From Bacteroidota bacterium (GTDB taxonomy: Bacteria; Bacteroidota; Bacteroidia; Bacteroidales; JAADJA01): a stretch of DNA of 64,000 bases. The stretch covers positions 248,001 to 312,000 of the forward strand of contig JAHLKX010000004.1 in the NCBI GenBank assembly GCA_020444515.1. The letters run 5' to 3'. Every line of letters starts with the position of its first letter. Position 1 is the first letter of the stretch. The notes under the pieces are model-generated. The model had not been told where the DNA came from. It saw only the letters and a program-made list of their open reading frames with translations, and did not search any database. The position numbers and the translations under genes are program-made. Below are positions 27,192 through 35,221 of the stretch, one piece after another.

Positions 27192-28212
27192 ACAAATTCA
27201 GGAAATAATCTTGATGATATTTTTAATAAATGTTTTTACTTGCTTTGGTCAAGAGGCCAACACTAAGCCATATAAAGTTTTAAAAGGTCATAACCACAAA
27301 GTTCAAAATGCTTTTTTTAGTTCAGACGGAAAATACATAATAAGTCATGGTTGGGATAATACGATTAAATTATGGGATGCCAAGACTTTTTCAGAAATAA
27401 GAACTTTTACCGGGCATACAGACCAGGTATGGAGTGCAACCATAAGCAGTGATAATAAATTTATTGCCAGCGGTTCAATGGATAGGACTTTTATTATTTG
27501 GGATGTGGAAACCGGAGAAAAAATGCATCAAGTTCAAATAAGTCCATACAATGTTATTGAAAAGGGAATGATCCCTGAATGGGATGGGGAAATACAAAAC
27601 TCAATATACAAGGTAAAATTTAGTCCAAACGGAAAACAATTAGCCATCGCTTCTGCAGATAAATTAGTTCGAATATGGGATATGGAAAAATCCGTTTTGA
27701 CTCACTCATTAGATGGCCAACATTTTACGAACTGGATGTCAGCTAAATACAGTCCTGATGGAAAATATATAATTAGTGTATCGGGCAGTGCTGTGGGTAC
27801 AACTGGGGTAAAAGTTATCTGGGAAACCGAAACATATAAACAAGTGAGAAGAATTGTTATGTCAGGGGATATACTATTTACAGAACATAATGAACTTGGA
27901 ATTTATACAGGTAATAATAGTATGAACTATTATAATTTATCAAATGGTGAATTAATAAGAAATGACACTTTTCCAGATTTTAAGGGAAATTTTAGTTTGA
28001 GTCCTGATAAAAAATATATGGTTAGTTGTAATGAGGACTCTTTTATCATTTTAAGAAATGTAAAAACACAGAAAGTTATTTGGACATACGAACATGAATC
28101 CTTAGAAATTCACAGTGCACATTTTAGCCCGAATGCTAAATATCTGATCGCAGGAACCCCTGAAAGTGACATATTGGTTTGGAAATTAAGTGATTTTATT
28201 ATAGATAAATAA
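27181..28212 (+). CDS. secreted WD40-repeat protein
   Basis: 343 aa from ATG 27181, overlapping the S41 gene by 11 bp; an in-frame TTG at 27166 is possible. Signal peptide (IILMIFLINVFTCFGQ) followed by about six to seven WD40 repeats (KGHNHKVQNAFFSSDGKYII, GHTDQVWSATISSDNKFIA, with DNTIKLWD and DRTFIIWD ends). WD40 propellers bind peptides or proteins; no catalytic residue. The overlap implies coupled translation with the peptidase, so it may present or restrain substrates. Paralogue of the next gene. Confidence 0.87.
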   Translation: MNNKQIQEIILMIFLINVFTCFGQEANTKPYKVLKGHNHKVQNAFFSSDGKYIISHGWDNTIKLWDAKTFSEIRTFTGHTDQVWSATISSDNKFIASGSMDRTFIIWDVETGEKMHQVQISPYNVIEKGMIPEWDGEIQNSIYKVKFSPNGKQLAIASADKLVRIWDMEKSVLTHSLDGQHFTNWMSAKYSPDGKYIISVSGSAVGTTGVKVIWETETYKQVRRIVMSGDILFTEHNELGIYTGNNSMNYYNLSNGELIRNDTFPDFKGNFSLSPDKKYMVSCNEDSFIILRNVKTQKVIWTYEHESLEIHSAHFSPNAKYLIAGTPESDILVWKLSDFIIDK

Positions 28213-28213
28213 C

Positions 28214-29353
28214 ATGCTGTACCCAATAAAAAAGTGTAAGGCATTAAAATGCATTATAGTTCGGAAGTTTTGCTCATTTTTTATAAAATCAATTTCCCTC
28301 ATATTATATCTGACAATATTTTGTCTAACTGCAAACAGTCAGGTTACCCATCAGGACAAGACACTAAATGGGCATGAATACACCGTTTTATGTCTTGATA
28401 TAGATAAAACCGGGAAGTACCTTGTTTCCGGGTCATACGATACAAAAGTAATATTATGGGACCATTATTCAGGGAATCAACTGAGCACATTTCAAGGACA
28501 TAAATCAGGTGTATGGAATGTAAAAATTTCTCCTGATAATAAATATGTGGCAAGTGGATCATGGGACAATAATAATAATGCAATTGGTAGTTCTTACAAC
28601 TGTTTGAATATTTTGGATTTGAAATCGCTCAGATTAATTAAGAGTCTTTCTGTTGAACCTGATAGATACAATACGTTGGCCATGATTCCAGAATTAGACA
28701 GGTCTTCGGCGAATGGAATTTATAAAATTTTTATCAACACTGAGGGTAGTAAAGTTGCAGCAATAACGCGAGGAGGAGATTTATTCATTTGGGATATCCG
28801 GAATGATTTCAATAGAAGTTTATATAACTTTAAGGATACCGAACATGAGTTATTAAGTTTAAGCCCTGATTGGAATTATGTGGTATGTTGTGAGAGAAAA
28901 AGAACAATGGCTGATACCAGTTTCTATCTGTTGAAATTAGGAACAAATGAAGTAATTGCGAATTTTGATAATCCCAAAAGATCAGTAATTGGAGCCTACT
29001 TTTCATCAGATTCCAAACATATAGTAAGCATTAGCGGAGACAGAATCAAGCGGAATGAAATTGACATCTGGGATGTTCAAACGCAGGAATTATTATTTAC
29101 ACTTAACAGGCACTCAAATGTTATTCGATCAATTGCATTTAGCAATAACGATCAGTATATGGCGAGTGCGGGAGAAGACAACCTGGTTAATTTATGGAAT
29201 ATTCAAACCGGGAAATTAATTGTAAGCTTTTCAGAAAACAATGAAAAAGAATTAACAGCTGTAATATTTACTCCTGATCAAAAATATTTGATAAGTGGTT
29301 CCCAGGATAAAACAATAAAATATTGGAACATCGAAGAATGGATATATGATTAA
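28214..29353 (+). CDS. secreted WD40-repeat protein (paralogue)
   Basis: 379 aa, starting 1 bp after the previous stop. A hydrophobic segment at residues 20-43 (SISLILYLTIFCLTANSQ) acts as a signal peptide, preceded by a long basic stretch, so the true start may be later. The WD40 repeats are clear: LNGHEYTVLCLDIDKTG, FQGHKSGVWNVKISPD, DNLVNLWNIQTGK, DKTIKYWNI. Tandem duplicate of the 27181 gene, now well diverged. Confidence 0.87.
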   Translation: MLYPIKKCKALKCIIVRKFCSFFIKSISLILYLTIFCLTANSQVTHQDKTLNGHEYTVLCLDIDKTGKYLVSGSYDTKVILWDHYSGNQLSTFQGHKSGVWNVKISPDNKYVASGSWDNNNNAIGSSYNCLNILDLKSLRLIKSLSVEPDRYNTLAMIPELDRSSANGIYKIFINTEGSKVAAITRGGDLFIWDIRNDFNRSLYNFKDTEHELLSLSPDWNYVVCCERKRTMADTSFYLLKLGTNEVIANFDNPKRSVIGAYFSSDSKHIVSISGDRIKRNEIDIWDVQTQELLFTLNRHSNVIRSIAFSNNDQYMASAGEDNLVNLWNIQTGKLIVSFSENNEKELTAVIFTPDQKYLISGSQDKTIKYWNIEEWIYD

Positions 29354-29432
29354 TTTGAGTAATATAAAGGCTTTTGAAGCATTTTGTTTTATTCAAAAAA
29401 CGCTGAACAATTTTTAACGAAATTATACCCCC

Positions 29433-30488
29433 ATGAAACAATTAAAAACGATTTTACTATTTGCCATAATCGCTTTGAATATCGCGGCATCATATGGTCA
29501 GGAAATAAAGGAATTAAACTTCAAAGCTTTGGATTCAGAATTTATTGAACTCAAAAAAACGCTCAAAGAAATAAATTCGACAGATGATCAAAAATCCATT
29601 GAATTAAGCCTGCTGGCACTGGATAATTTTGAAGACACCTACATCCGGTTCGATTTAATGGTTTGGGAATTATCCGTTCATTATGCAAACCTAAAACAAT
29701 ACGACCAATGTTTTGAAATCCTGAAACAGGGTCAGCAGGAGGGTATGTTTTATTATATCAGAAGTGGGGATCGGCCATATCCGGCCTATACGCCGGAATT
29801 GGAAAAACTGGATGGATACGAGGCCTTTCTTGAAAAGAACCAGGCATTATTAGATGAAGCAGGCAAAACCTCAAAAGCTGAGTTTATGGCTCAACTGCCC
29901 GACAATTATTCCAAAAAAAACAAATATCCGCTCATGCTGATCATGCATGGGGGATGGGGAAGCATACCCGATATTCAATACAGCTACATTTCAGAAAAAC
30001 TAAAAAGTGAATTTATCGTGGCCTATTTCCAGGGAAGCATAGTCAGGGCGAGTGGATTAAGAAGTTTTGAAATGGAAGGATGGCAGCCAAAAATCAAACA
30101 GGGCTATGAGGAAATCATCACAAAATATGCGGTGGATACCAGCCGGGTTATTGTTGGTGGCCCTTCAGCTGGAGGATACCGTTCACTGGTTCTCGGGATA
30201 AACAATACCATCCCGGCCTCCGGTCTGCTTTTGTCGTTTCCGGTTTACCCCAGGGACAGCGACAGCACCTTATTTATTCAATCTGCCCGGCGGGGTTTAA
30301 AGGTTGCCATGCTCTGCGGCGAGAACGACTGGGCCATTCGACAACAAAAGAAACTTGGATATTTATTGGATACATATGGCATACGGAATCGGTTTGTGGT
30401 CTTCCCCGAGGAAGGGCATGGCTTCCCGGAAAACTGGCCCCACTATTTAGACACTTCTGTTGATTTCATTATTAGTGATGATGAATGA
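29433..30488 (+). CDS. secreted esterase-like alpha/beta-hydrolase with helical N-terminal domain
   Basis: 351 aa with a signal peptide (ILLFAIIALNIAASYGQ). Residues 25-140 are helical and TPR-like (YDQCFEILKQGQQEGM). The hydrolase core starts at about 165 (PLMLIMHGGWGS), with nucleophile Ser245 in GGPSAGG, a likely Asp in CGENDW and His in EEGHGF. It resembles esterases and phospholipases of the dienelactone-hydrolase group; substrate unknown. Same domain order as the minus-strand gene at 44467. Fourth gene of the operon from promoter A (79-bp gap). Confidence 0.85.
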   Translation: MKQLKTILLFAIIALNIAASYGQEIKELNFKALDSEFIELKKTLKEINSTDDQKSIELSLLALDNFEDTYIRFDLMVWELSVHYANLKQYDQCFEILKQGQQEGMFYYIRSGDRPYPAYTPELEKLDGYEAFLEKNQALLDEAGKTSKAEFMAQLPDNYSKKNKYPLMLIMHGGWGSIPDIQYSYISEKLKSEFIVAYFQGSIVRASGLRSFEMEGWQPKIKQGYEEIITKYAVDTSRVIVGGPSAGGYRSLVLGINNTIPASGLLLSFPVYPRDSDSTLFIQSARRGLKVAMLCGENDWAIRQQKKLGYLLDTYGIRNRFVVFPEEGHGFPENWPHYLDTSVDFIISDDE

Positions 30489-30588
30489 TCAAAAAAAAGT
30501 AGCAAATACAGAGGAAAATTAATAATTAACTGAAAATCATTCAACTAATACTCAATACCAGTTTTAAACCATTTAAAATAATAAACCT

Positions 30589-32523
30589 ATGAAAGCTTTA
30601 CACCTCCGATTTTCCCTCATCACATTCATATTTTTAGCATTTTTAGCTATTTCTTTTGCAGATTCCGGTGGCCCATTAAAACCAGAACAAGCTGCATACG
30701 ATGTGACCTACTATTATTTGGATTTGAGTATTGATCCAGAGACCCAGACCATAGATGGTTCCTTATTGTGTCAAGTAACCATCATCAACCCCATCGATAC
30801 TCTTTTATTGGACCTTGATGATGTTTTTTCGGTATCCAATGTTGAAATGAGTATTAATAATTCAGCTTTTCAGCAGACTACTCATAGTCTTCAAAACGAG
30901 TTTCTTTTAATAGATATTCCTGAGGATGTAAATACTGATGACATCATTAGCTGTAAAATATACTATAATGGTGAACCCAAAATTTCCCAGGGTCCGCCCT
31001 GGGATGCAGGTTTTGTTTGGGAAACTACATCAGGAGGCCAACCCTGGTTAGGTGTGGCTTGCCAATTTGAGGGAGGAGATATTTGGTGGCCCTGTAAAGA
31101 TCATCCATCGGATGAACCAGATTCCATGCACATCAGTTTGACGGTTCCCAATCCTTTGGTTTGCGTTTCAAATGGTCAATATCTGGGATTTGTGGACAAT
31201 GGCGACAATACATCGACCTATAACTGGTTTGTTTCAGTTCCAATTAATAATTATAATGTGACTTTCTATGCAGCAGATTTTTTATTGATTGAGGATGATT
31301 ATCAAAGTACCATTGGTAATGATATTCCTTTTAGATTTTGGGTACTACCAGAGGATTATGAAACAGCGGTAGATTATATGGATGTCTTCCATCAAGAATT
31401 TGATTTTCTCGAAGAAATTTGCGGACCTTTCCCATTTGGTACTGATAAACACGGTTGGGCACATGCCCCTTATTGGGGGATGGAACATCAGTCTATCATT
31501 GCATATGGACATGATTTTACAACCAATGAATGGGGTTACGACTATATTCATTTGCATGAATTAGCCCATGAATGGTGGGGCAATTTATTGACTGCAAAGA
31601 ACTGGGCAGACGTTTGGATACACGAAGGAATCGCAACTTATACAGAGGCTTTATACGTGGAGCATTTATCAGGCATGGAATCCTATTTCGATTTTATGAA
31701 AGATCATCAGCCTTTCATGGGTATTTCTCCATTGGCTCCATATGAAGAAATGACTGCTTCAGATGCATTTGATTTCAATGATCCATACTATAGAGGAGCC
31801 AGTGTGATGCATACTTTAAGATATCATTTAGGCGATGATCTGTTCTTCGAATTATTAAAAAGATGGGCATATCCTGATCCTGATGATTTAGGAAACGAAG
31901 ATGGAAGACAGTGCAGATTGGTCAATACGGAAGATTTAAAAATCCAGGCAGAGGAGGTTACAGGTGTTGAATTAGATCCATTCTGGTCTGTTTTTTATAG
32001 AGAAGCCAGCTTCCCCCAACTGAAAGTAAACAGACAAATTGGGCAAACAAGTTTTGAATGGTTAACGGAGCAGAATGTCCCATTGGATTTAAATGTTCCC
32101 ATTACCATTAATGGTGAAGCACATACAGTGGAGATGGAAAATGGATATGGACTTATTTCTATGATCATTGAAGATGATCTTGAGATCGATCCCAACGAAT
32201 GGATTTTAATGCAAGACCCGGAAATTATTGTTGGAATAAATGATTTGAGCAATAGTGAATTTGAGAATCGATTGATGCAGAATTATCCCAATCCATTCTC
32301 AGAAAATACAGTTATTGAATTTTATTTGAAAAAATCCCAACATGCCAAAGTTCGCATTTATGATCAGTTTGGTAATATACTTTTTACGCAAACCCATAAA
32401 GTCCGGATAAAGGGCAAGCATCAAATCAGTTTTAATAAAGGAGAATTGTCTGCCGGAGTATATTATTATCAATTGATATCAGACGAAGGAATAATTAGTA
32501 AAAAGTTGCAAATCATAGATTAA
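30589..32523 (+). CDS. M1-family metallo-aminopeptidase with T9SS sorting domain
   Basis: 644 aa with a signal peptide. The N-terminal beta domain (30-240) of M1 enzymes precedes the catalytic domain with HELAHEWWG (zinc ligands His323 and His327, base Glu324) and the third ligand Glu346 in WIHEGIA. The exopeptidase signature GXMEN is present as WGMEHQS. The large C-terminal helical domain of classical aminopeptidase N is missing; a T9SS type A domain (LMQNYPNPFSENTVIEFYL ... KLQIID) ends the protein. It should be exported to the surface to trim peptides. Followed directly by a terminator-like hairpin. Confidence 0.93.
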   Translation: MKALHLRFSLITFIFLAFLAISFADSGGPLKPEQAAYDVTYYYLDLSIDPETQTIDGSLLCQVTIINPIDTLLLDLDDVFSVSNVEMSINNSAFQQTTHSLQNEFLLIDIPEDVNTDDIISCKIYYNGEPKISQGPPWDAGFVWETTSGGQPWLGVACQFEGGDIWWPCKDHPSDEPDSMHISLTVPNPLVCVSNGQYLGFVDNGDNTSTYNWFVSVPINNYNVTFYAADFLLIEDDYQSTIGNDIPFRFWVLPEDYETAVDYMDVFHQEFDFLEEICGPFPFGTDKHGWAHAPYWGMEHQSIIAYGHDFTTNEWGYDYIHLHELAHEWWGNLLTAKNWADVWIHEGIATYTEALYVEHLSGMESYFDFMKDHQPFMGISPLAPYEEMTASDAFDFNDPYYRGASVMHTLRYHLGDDLFFELLKRWAYPDPDDLGNEDGRQCRLVNTEDLKIQAEEVTGVELDPFWSVFYREASFPQLKVNRQIGQTSFEWLTEQNVPLDLNVPITINGEAHTVEMENGYGLISMIIEDDLEIDPNEWILMQDPEIIVGINDLSNSEFENRLMQNYPNPFSENTVIEFYLKKSQHAKVRIYDQFGNILFTQTHKVRIKGKHQISFNKGELSAGVYYYQLISDEGIISKKLQIID

Positions 32524-32554
32524 AGAATCCTCCCTAAAAGAAGGTGGATTCTTT
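32522..32554 (+). terminator. terminator-like hairpin after the M1 peptidase
   Basis: AAAGAATCC pairs with GGATTCTTT around a 15-nt loop (extra C-G pairs possible inside), followed by AAAATTTT. The U-run is weak, so it may only attenuate. Confidence 0.55.
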
Positions 32555-32747
32555 AAAATTTTCGATTGTTGGCAAGAGGACAATGTTGTGAGGTTGGATA
32601 TTTGCACCGCTGTCAAAACCTCGCTTGAGTTTTTAATGGAAAATGATGTAAACAATTTTTAAATGGATAACCGGTAATTCAAGTTGAGGTAAAAATACGA
32701 TAACTGGAATAGCTCTAGAAAAAATTTGATAACTATTAATCATCATC

Positions 32748-33755
32748 ATGAAGAAGTATGTTTTTATATTATTGCTAACTGCAATTTTTGGTTGTAATCT
32801 CAAGCAATCAGAAAATGACAAGAGTAGTTTCCCCGTTTTAAGCGGAAAATATTTAGGGCAAAAAGAACCGGGGCTTACTCCCGAAATATTTGCTCCCAAT
32901 ATTGTGTCAACCGGAATGTCAGAAATAAATGCCTGTTTCTCTCCGGACTATACAGAGTTTTTATTCTCTGTAATTATGCCCGGCAATAATTTCGTGATTA
33001 TGTCCATGAAATATAACGGGCAGCAGTGGACGGCACCGGAAGTTGCCGGCTTTTCGGGTGAATATTCCGAAGCGGATCCTTTTATTACGGCCGATGGAAA
33101 ATGGTTGTACTTTGTGTCGAAACGCCCTGTACACAGCGAGCAAACACCCAAACCAGATTGGGATATCTGGCGCGTAGAAAACATCAATGGGGAATGGACA
33201 AACCCGGAACACTTAGACACGGACATTAATTCCGACAAGGATGATATTTATCCTTGCCTGACAAGAGAAGGAACTTTATACTTTTCATCGGGAAGAGGAG
33301 GAGGAAATAACCGGGACATTTATTACGCCAAAAGCAATGGAGGTGGTTTTGAACCATGCGTAAAATTAAATGAAACGATTAACAAATACTGGGAAGGAGA
33401 TATTTACATTTCACCGGATGAGGATTATATGATCTTCAGAACCTATGGCAGGCCTACCGGCAATGGCTTGTATATCACATTCAATAGCGACGGCGAGTGG
33501 AGTATCCCTCAAAATATGGGGAAAGAAATTAATAAAACCGGTGGTGAACTTTGCCCGATGGTTGATCCGGACGGAAAGTATTTTTTCTTTACATCAAGCC
33601 ATATTATATCAAATACTGGATCAGACGAGAAACTGACTTATCAAAAAGTTACTGATGATTTTATAAATTCATACAAACATCCGGGAATGGGAAGAAGTGA
33701 TATTTATTGGGTGAGTAGTGAGATCATTGAAAATTACAGAAAAGACAAATTGTAG
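32748..33755 (+). CDS. PD40/TolB-like propeller lipoprotein
   Basis: 335 aa with lipobox (AIFGC) at about residue 17. The body has PD40 beta-propeller repeats: INACFSPDYTEFLFSV, EADPFITADGKWLYFVSKRP, DDIYPCLTREGTLYFSSGRG, and YISPDEDYMIFRT. Such proteins are often seen beside peptidases and probably bind ligands. No active site. It is the first gene after a 224-bp spacer, so it may have its own promoter. Confidence 0.8.
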   Translation: MKKYVFILLLTAIFGCNLKQSENDKSSFPVLSGKYLGQKEPGLTPEIFAPNIVSTGMSEINACFSPDYTEFLFSVIMPGNNFVIMSMKYNGQQWTAPEVAGFSGEYSEADPFITADGKWLYFVSKRPVHSEQTPKPDWDIWRVENINGEWTNPEHLDTDINSDKDDIYPCLTREGTLYFSSGRGGGNNRDIYYAKSNGGGFEPCVKLNETINKYWEGDIYISPDEDYMIFRTYGRPTGNGLYITFNSDGEWSIPQNMGKEINKTGGELCPMVDPDGKYFFFTSSHIISNTGSDEKLTYQKVTDDFINSYKHPGMGRSDIYWVSSEIIENYRKDKL

Positions 33756-33759
33756 TAAT

Positions 33760-34245
33760 ATGAAAACGATTAATATAATTCTTGCTCTATTTACATTGCT
33801 CATATTTAATACAAAATCATTTTCGCAAACAAATAAAATTGAACAGGCAGATAAAAAAGAAGCCATCAAAGTTTTACAGCAATTTCAGGATGGATATACC
33901 AAAAGAGATACTTTAGTAATTGACGAATTTCTTACCATGTTTTCAGATGACATTGCTTACATAGGTATTGCCTCATATGAGTTTTTTAGAGGGAAAGAAA
34001 GTGTCCGGAAATTGACCATCTGGGATTGGAAAAATTGGTTTGATTTAAAAATACCCTCTGAGAAAGCAAATATTCGAATAGATAATAATGTAGCATGGTT
34101 TGAGGTTGTGGGAGAATCTGGTCCATGGAGAAATGGGAAAACTTATGAGATACGAATGACCGGATCATTAATAAAGAGTTATAATAAATGGCTATTTAAG
34201 CAAATTTGTTTTTCATACCCGGCACCATTGAAAGAGGCTGACTAA
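33760..34245 (+). CDS. secreted NTF2/SnoaL-like (DUF4440-type) protein
   Basis: 161 aa from ATG 33760 (5 bp after the previous stop; an upstream frame start at 33718 overlaps that gene). Signal peptide (IILALFTLLIFNTKSFSQ). The rest fits the cone-shaped NTF2-like fold: a helix EAIKVLQQFQDGYTKRD, then DEFLTMFSDDIAYIG, FRGKESVRK, AWFEVVGES and a final strand KWLFKQICFS. Role unknown; the fold binds small ligands or serves as enzyme. Confidence 0.7.
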   Translation: MKTINIILALFTLLIFNTKSFSQTNKIEQADKKEAIKVLQQFQDGYTKRDTLVIDEFLTMFSDDIAYIGIASYEFFRGKESVRKLTIWDWKNWFDLKIPSEKANIRIDNNVAWFEVVGESGPWRNGKTYEIRMTGSLIKSYNKWLFKQICFSYPAPLKEAD

Positions 34246-34272
34246 TAATTGACAAAACACATAAACATTTTA

Positions 34273-34323
34273 ATGAAGAAATACACTTTTATTTTATTGT
34301 TGATCATCTGTAAGCTTCCCTGA
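34273..34323 (+). pseudogene. vestigial signal peptide of a lost gene
   Basis: A 16-codon frame MKKYTFILLLIICKLP then TGA. It reads like the start of a lipoprotein signal (compare MKKYVFILLL at 32748) cut off before any mature part. Confidence 0.35.
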
Positions 34324-34361
34324 ACTTCGTACATTTAAAAATAGAGTAAGAAATAAACAAA

Positions 34362-35159
34362 ATGAAAAATATTGGTGTCACCAAATTGATAGCTTTCTTG
34401 ATTATCCTTAGTTCATGTAATAAGCATGAAACAGCTGTGGAGATATTGTACGCTACGATAAAATCGATAGATACCATCGAAACTATTTATTATAAACAGG
34501 ATATGTCCAGAAGCAACCCGAGGAAAGAAAATGATACCATTTTTAGCTACAGAGAAATGTATTTCAAACGCCTGGTTTCTGACTCAATTGTTGGAGTTAA
34601 AGGACATTGGTATATGTATTTTAACGATAAAGAAAATGTCACTTTTGAGGACATTTATGATGGTAATCGGCTGATACGTAAAAACAACCGAGACAGTGTC
34701 GCAAGGATTTATGATTTGTTGAAATATCCAGATTTTAAAAAGGAGCATTTTTGGAGTCACAATACACTTTACGGAATGCAGTATGAATTTAAGTATATGT
34801 TAAACCATACAGATTCATACTCAATAGATCGGTTAAATGATACACTTATTGATAGTAAGAACTGCTATCAAATTCTAATTCGATTAGATGACAAGATTTC
34901 AATGCCTGGATTCTCAATTGAGCCTGAAGATAATGAAGGTAGCATTTCGGAAATCCGCTATTTTATAGATAAAGAGATAAACTACCCAATTAGAATGAAA
35001 AGTGAATTCTATTCTACTGAAAATCCACAACAAAAGACATTTATTGACCAAGCATATTATGATATTAAATTTAATCTTGCAATTGATGAGCATATTGAGT
35101 TTAACACAGCAGATAAATCAATAAGGGGATTTAAAAAAATAGAAATGAAACCAGAATAA
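34362..35159 (+). CDS. hypothetical lipoprotein, LolA-like fold suspected
   Basis: 265 aa; lipobox (ILSSC) at about residue 19. The mature part alternates strands and turns. The C-terminal stretch (ISEIRYFIDKEINYPIRMK ... AYYDIKFN) resembles the first half of the thioredoxin-like protein at 41768 (YQIWIDKSNGLPYRFK ... IKDVKLN). That pattern occurs in LolA-like/DUF2092-type domains that hold lipids. No thioredoxin half is present here. Family call is tentative. Confidence 0.55.
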   Translation: MKNIGVTKLIAFLIILSSCNKHETAVEILYATIKSIDTIETIYYKQDMSRSNPRKENDTIFSYREMYFKRLVSDSIVGVKGHWYMYFNDKENVTFEDIYDGNRLIRKNNRDSVARIYDLLKYPDFKKEHFWSHNTLYGMQYEFKYMLNHTDSYSIDRLNDTLIDSKNCYQILIRLDDKISMPGFSIEPEDNEGSISEIRYFIDKEINYPIRMKSEFYSTENPQQKTFIDQAYYDIKFNLAIDEHIEFNTADKSIRGFKKIEMKPE

Positions 35160-35221
35160 ATTTGGCACATAACATGCGTTAGTAACAAGTTGTTTCAAAA
35201 TCACAATACAAATTGAACCAT

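Noticed and set aside
32646..32662. TGTAAACAATTTTTAAA as a fourth operator
   Set aside because: Only one half fits, there is no second site 22 bp away, and no GGCAC-N5-TTG element follows at 74 bp.
35163..35177. TGGCAC-ATAAC-ATGC, a sigma-54-like box upstream of the fusion gene at 35222
   Set aside because: It lacks TTG in the -12 element, and no palindromic operator lies 74 bp upstream (that region is coding), unlike promoters A-C. It might also be an attC scrap (CATAACATGCGTTAG), but no second arm is found.
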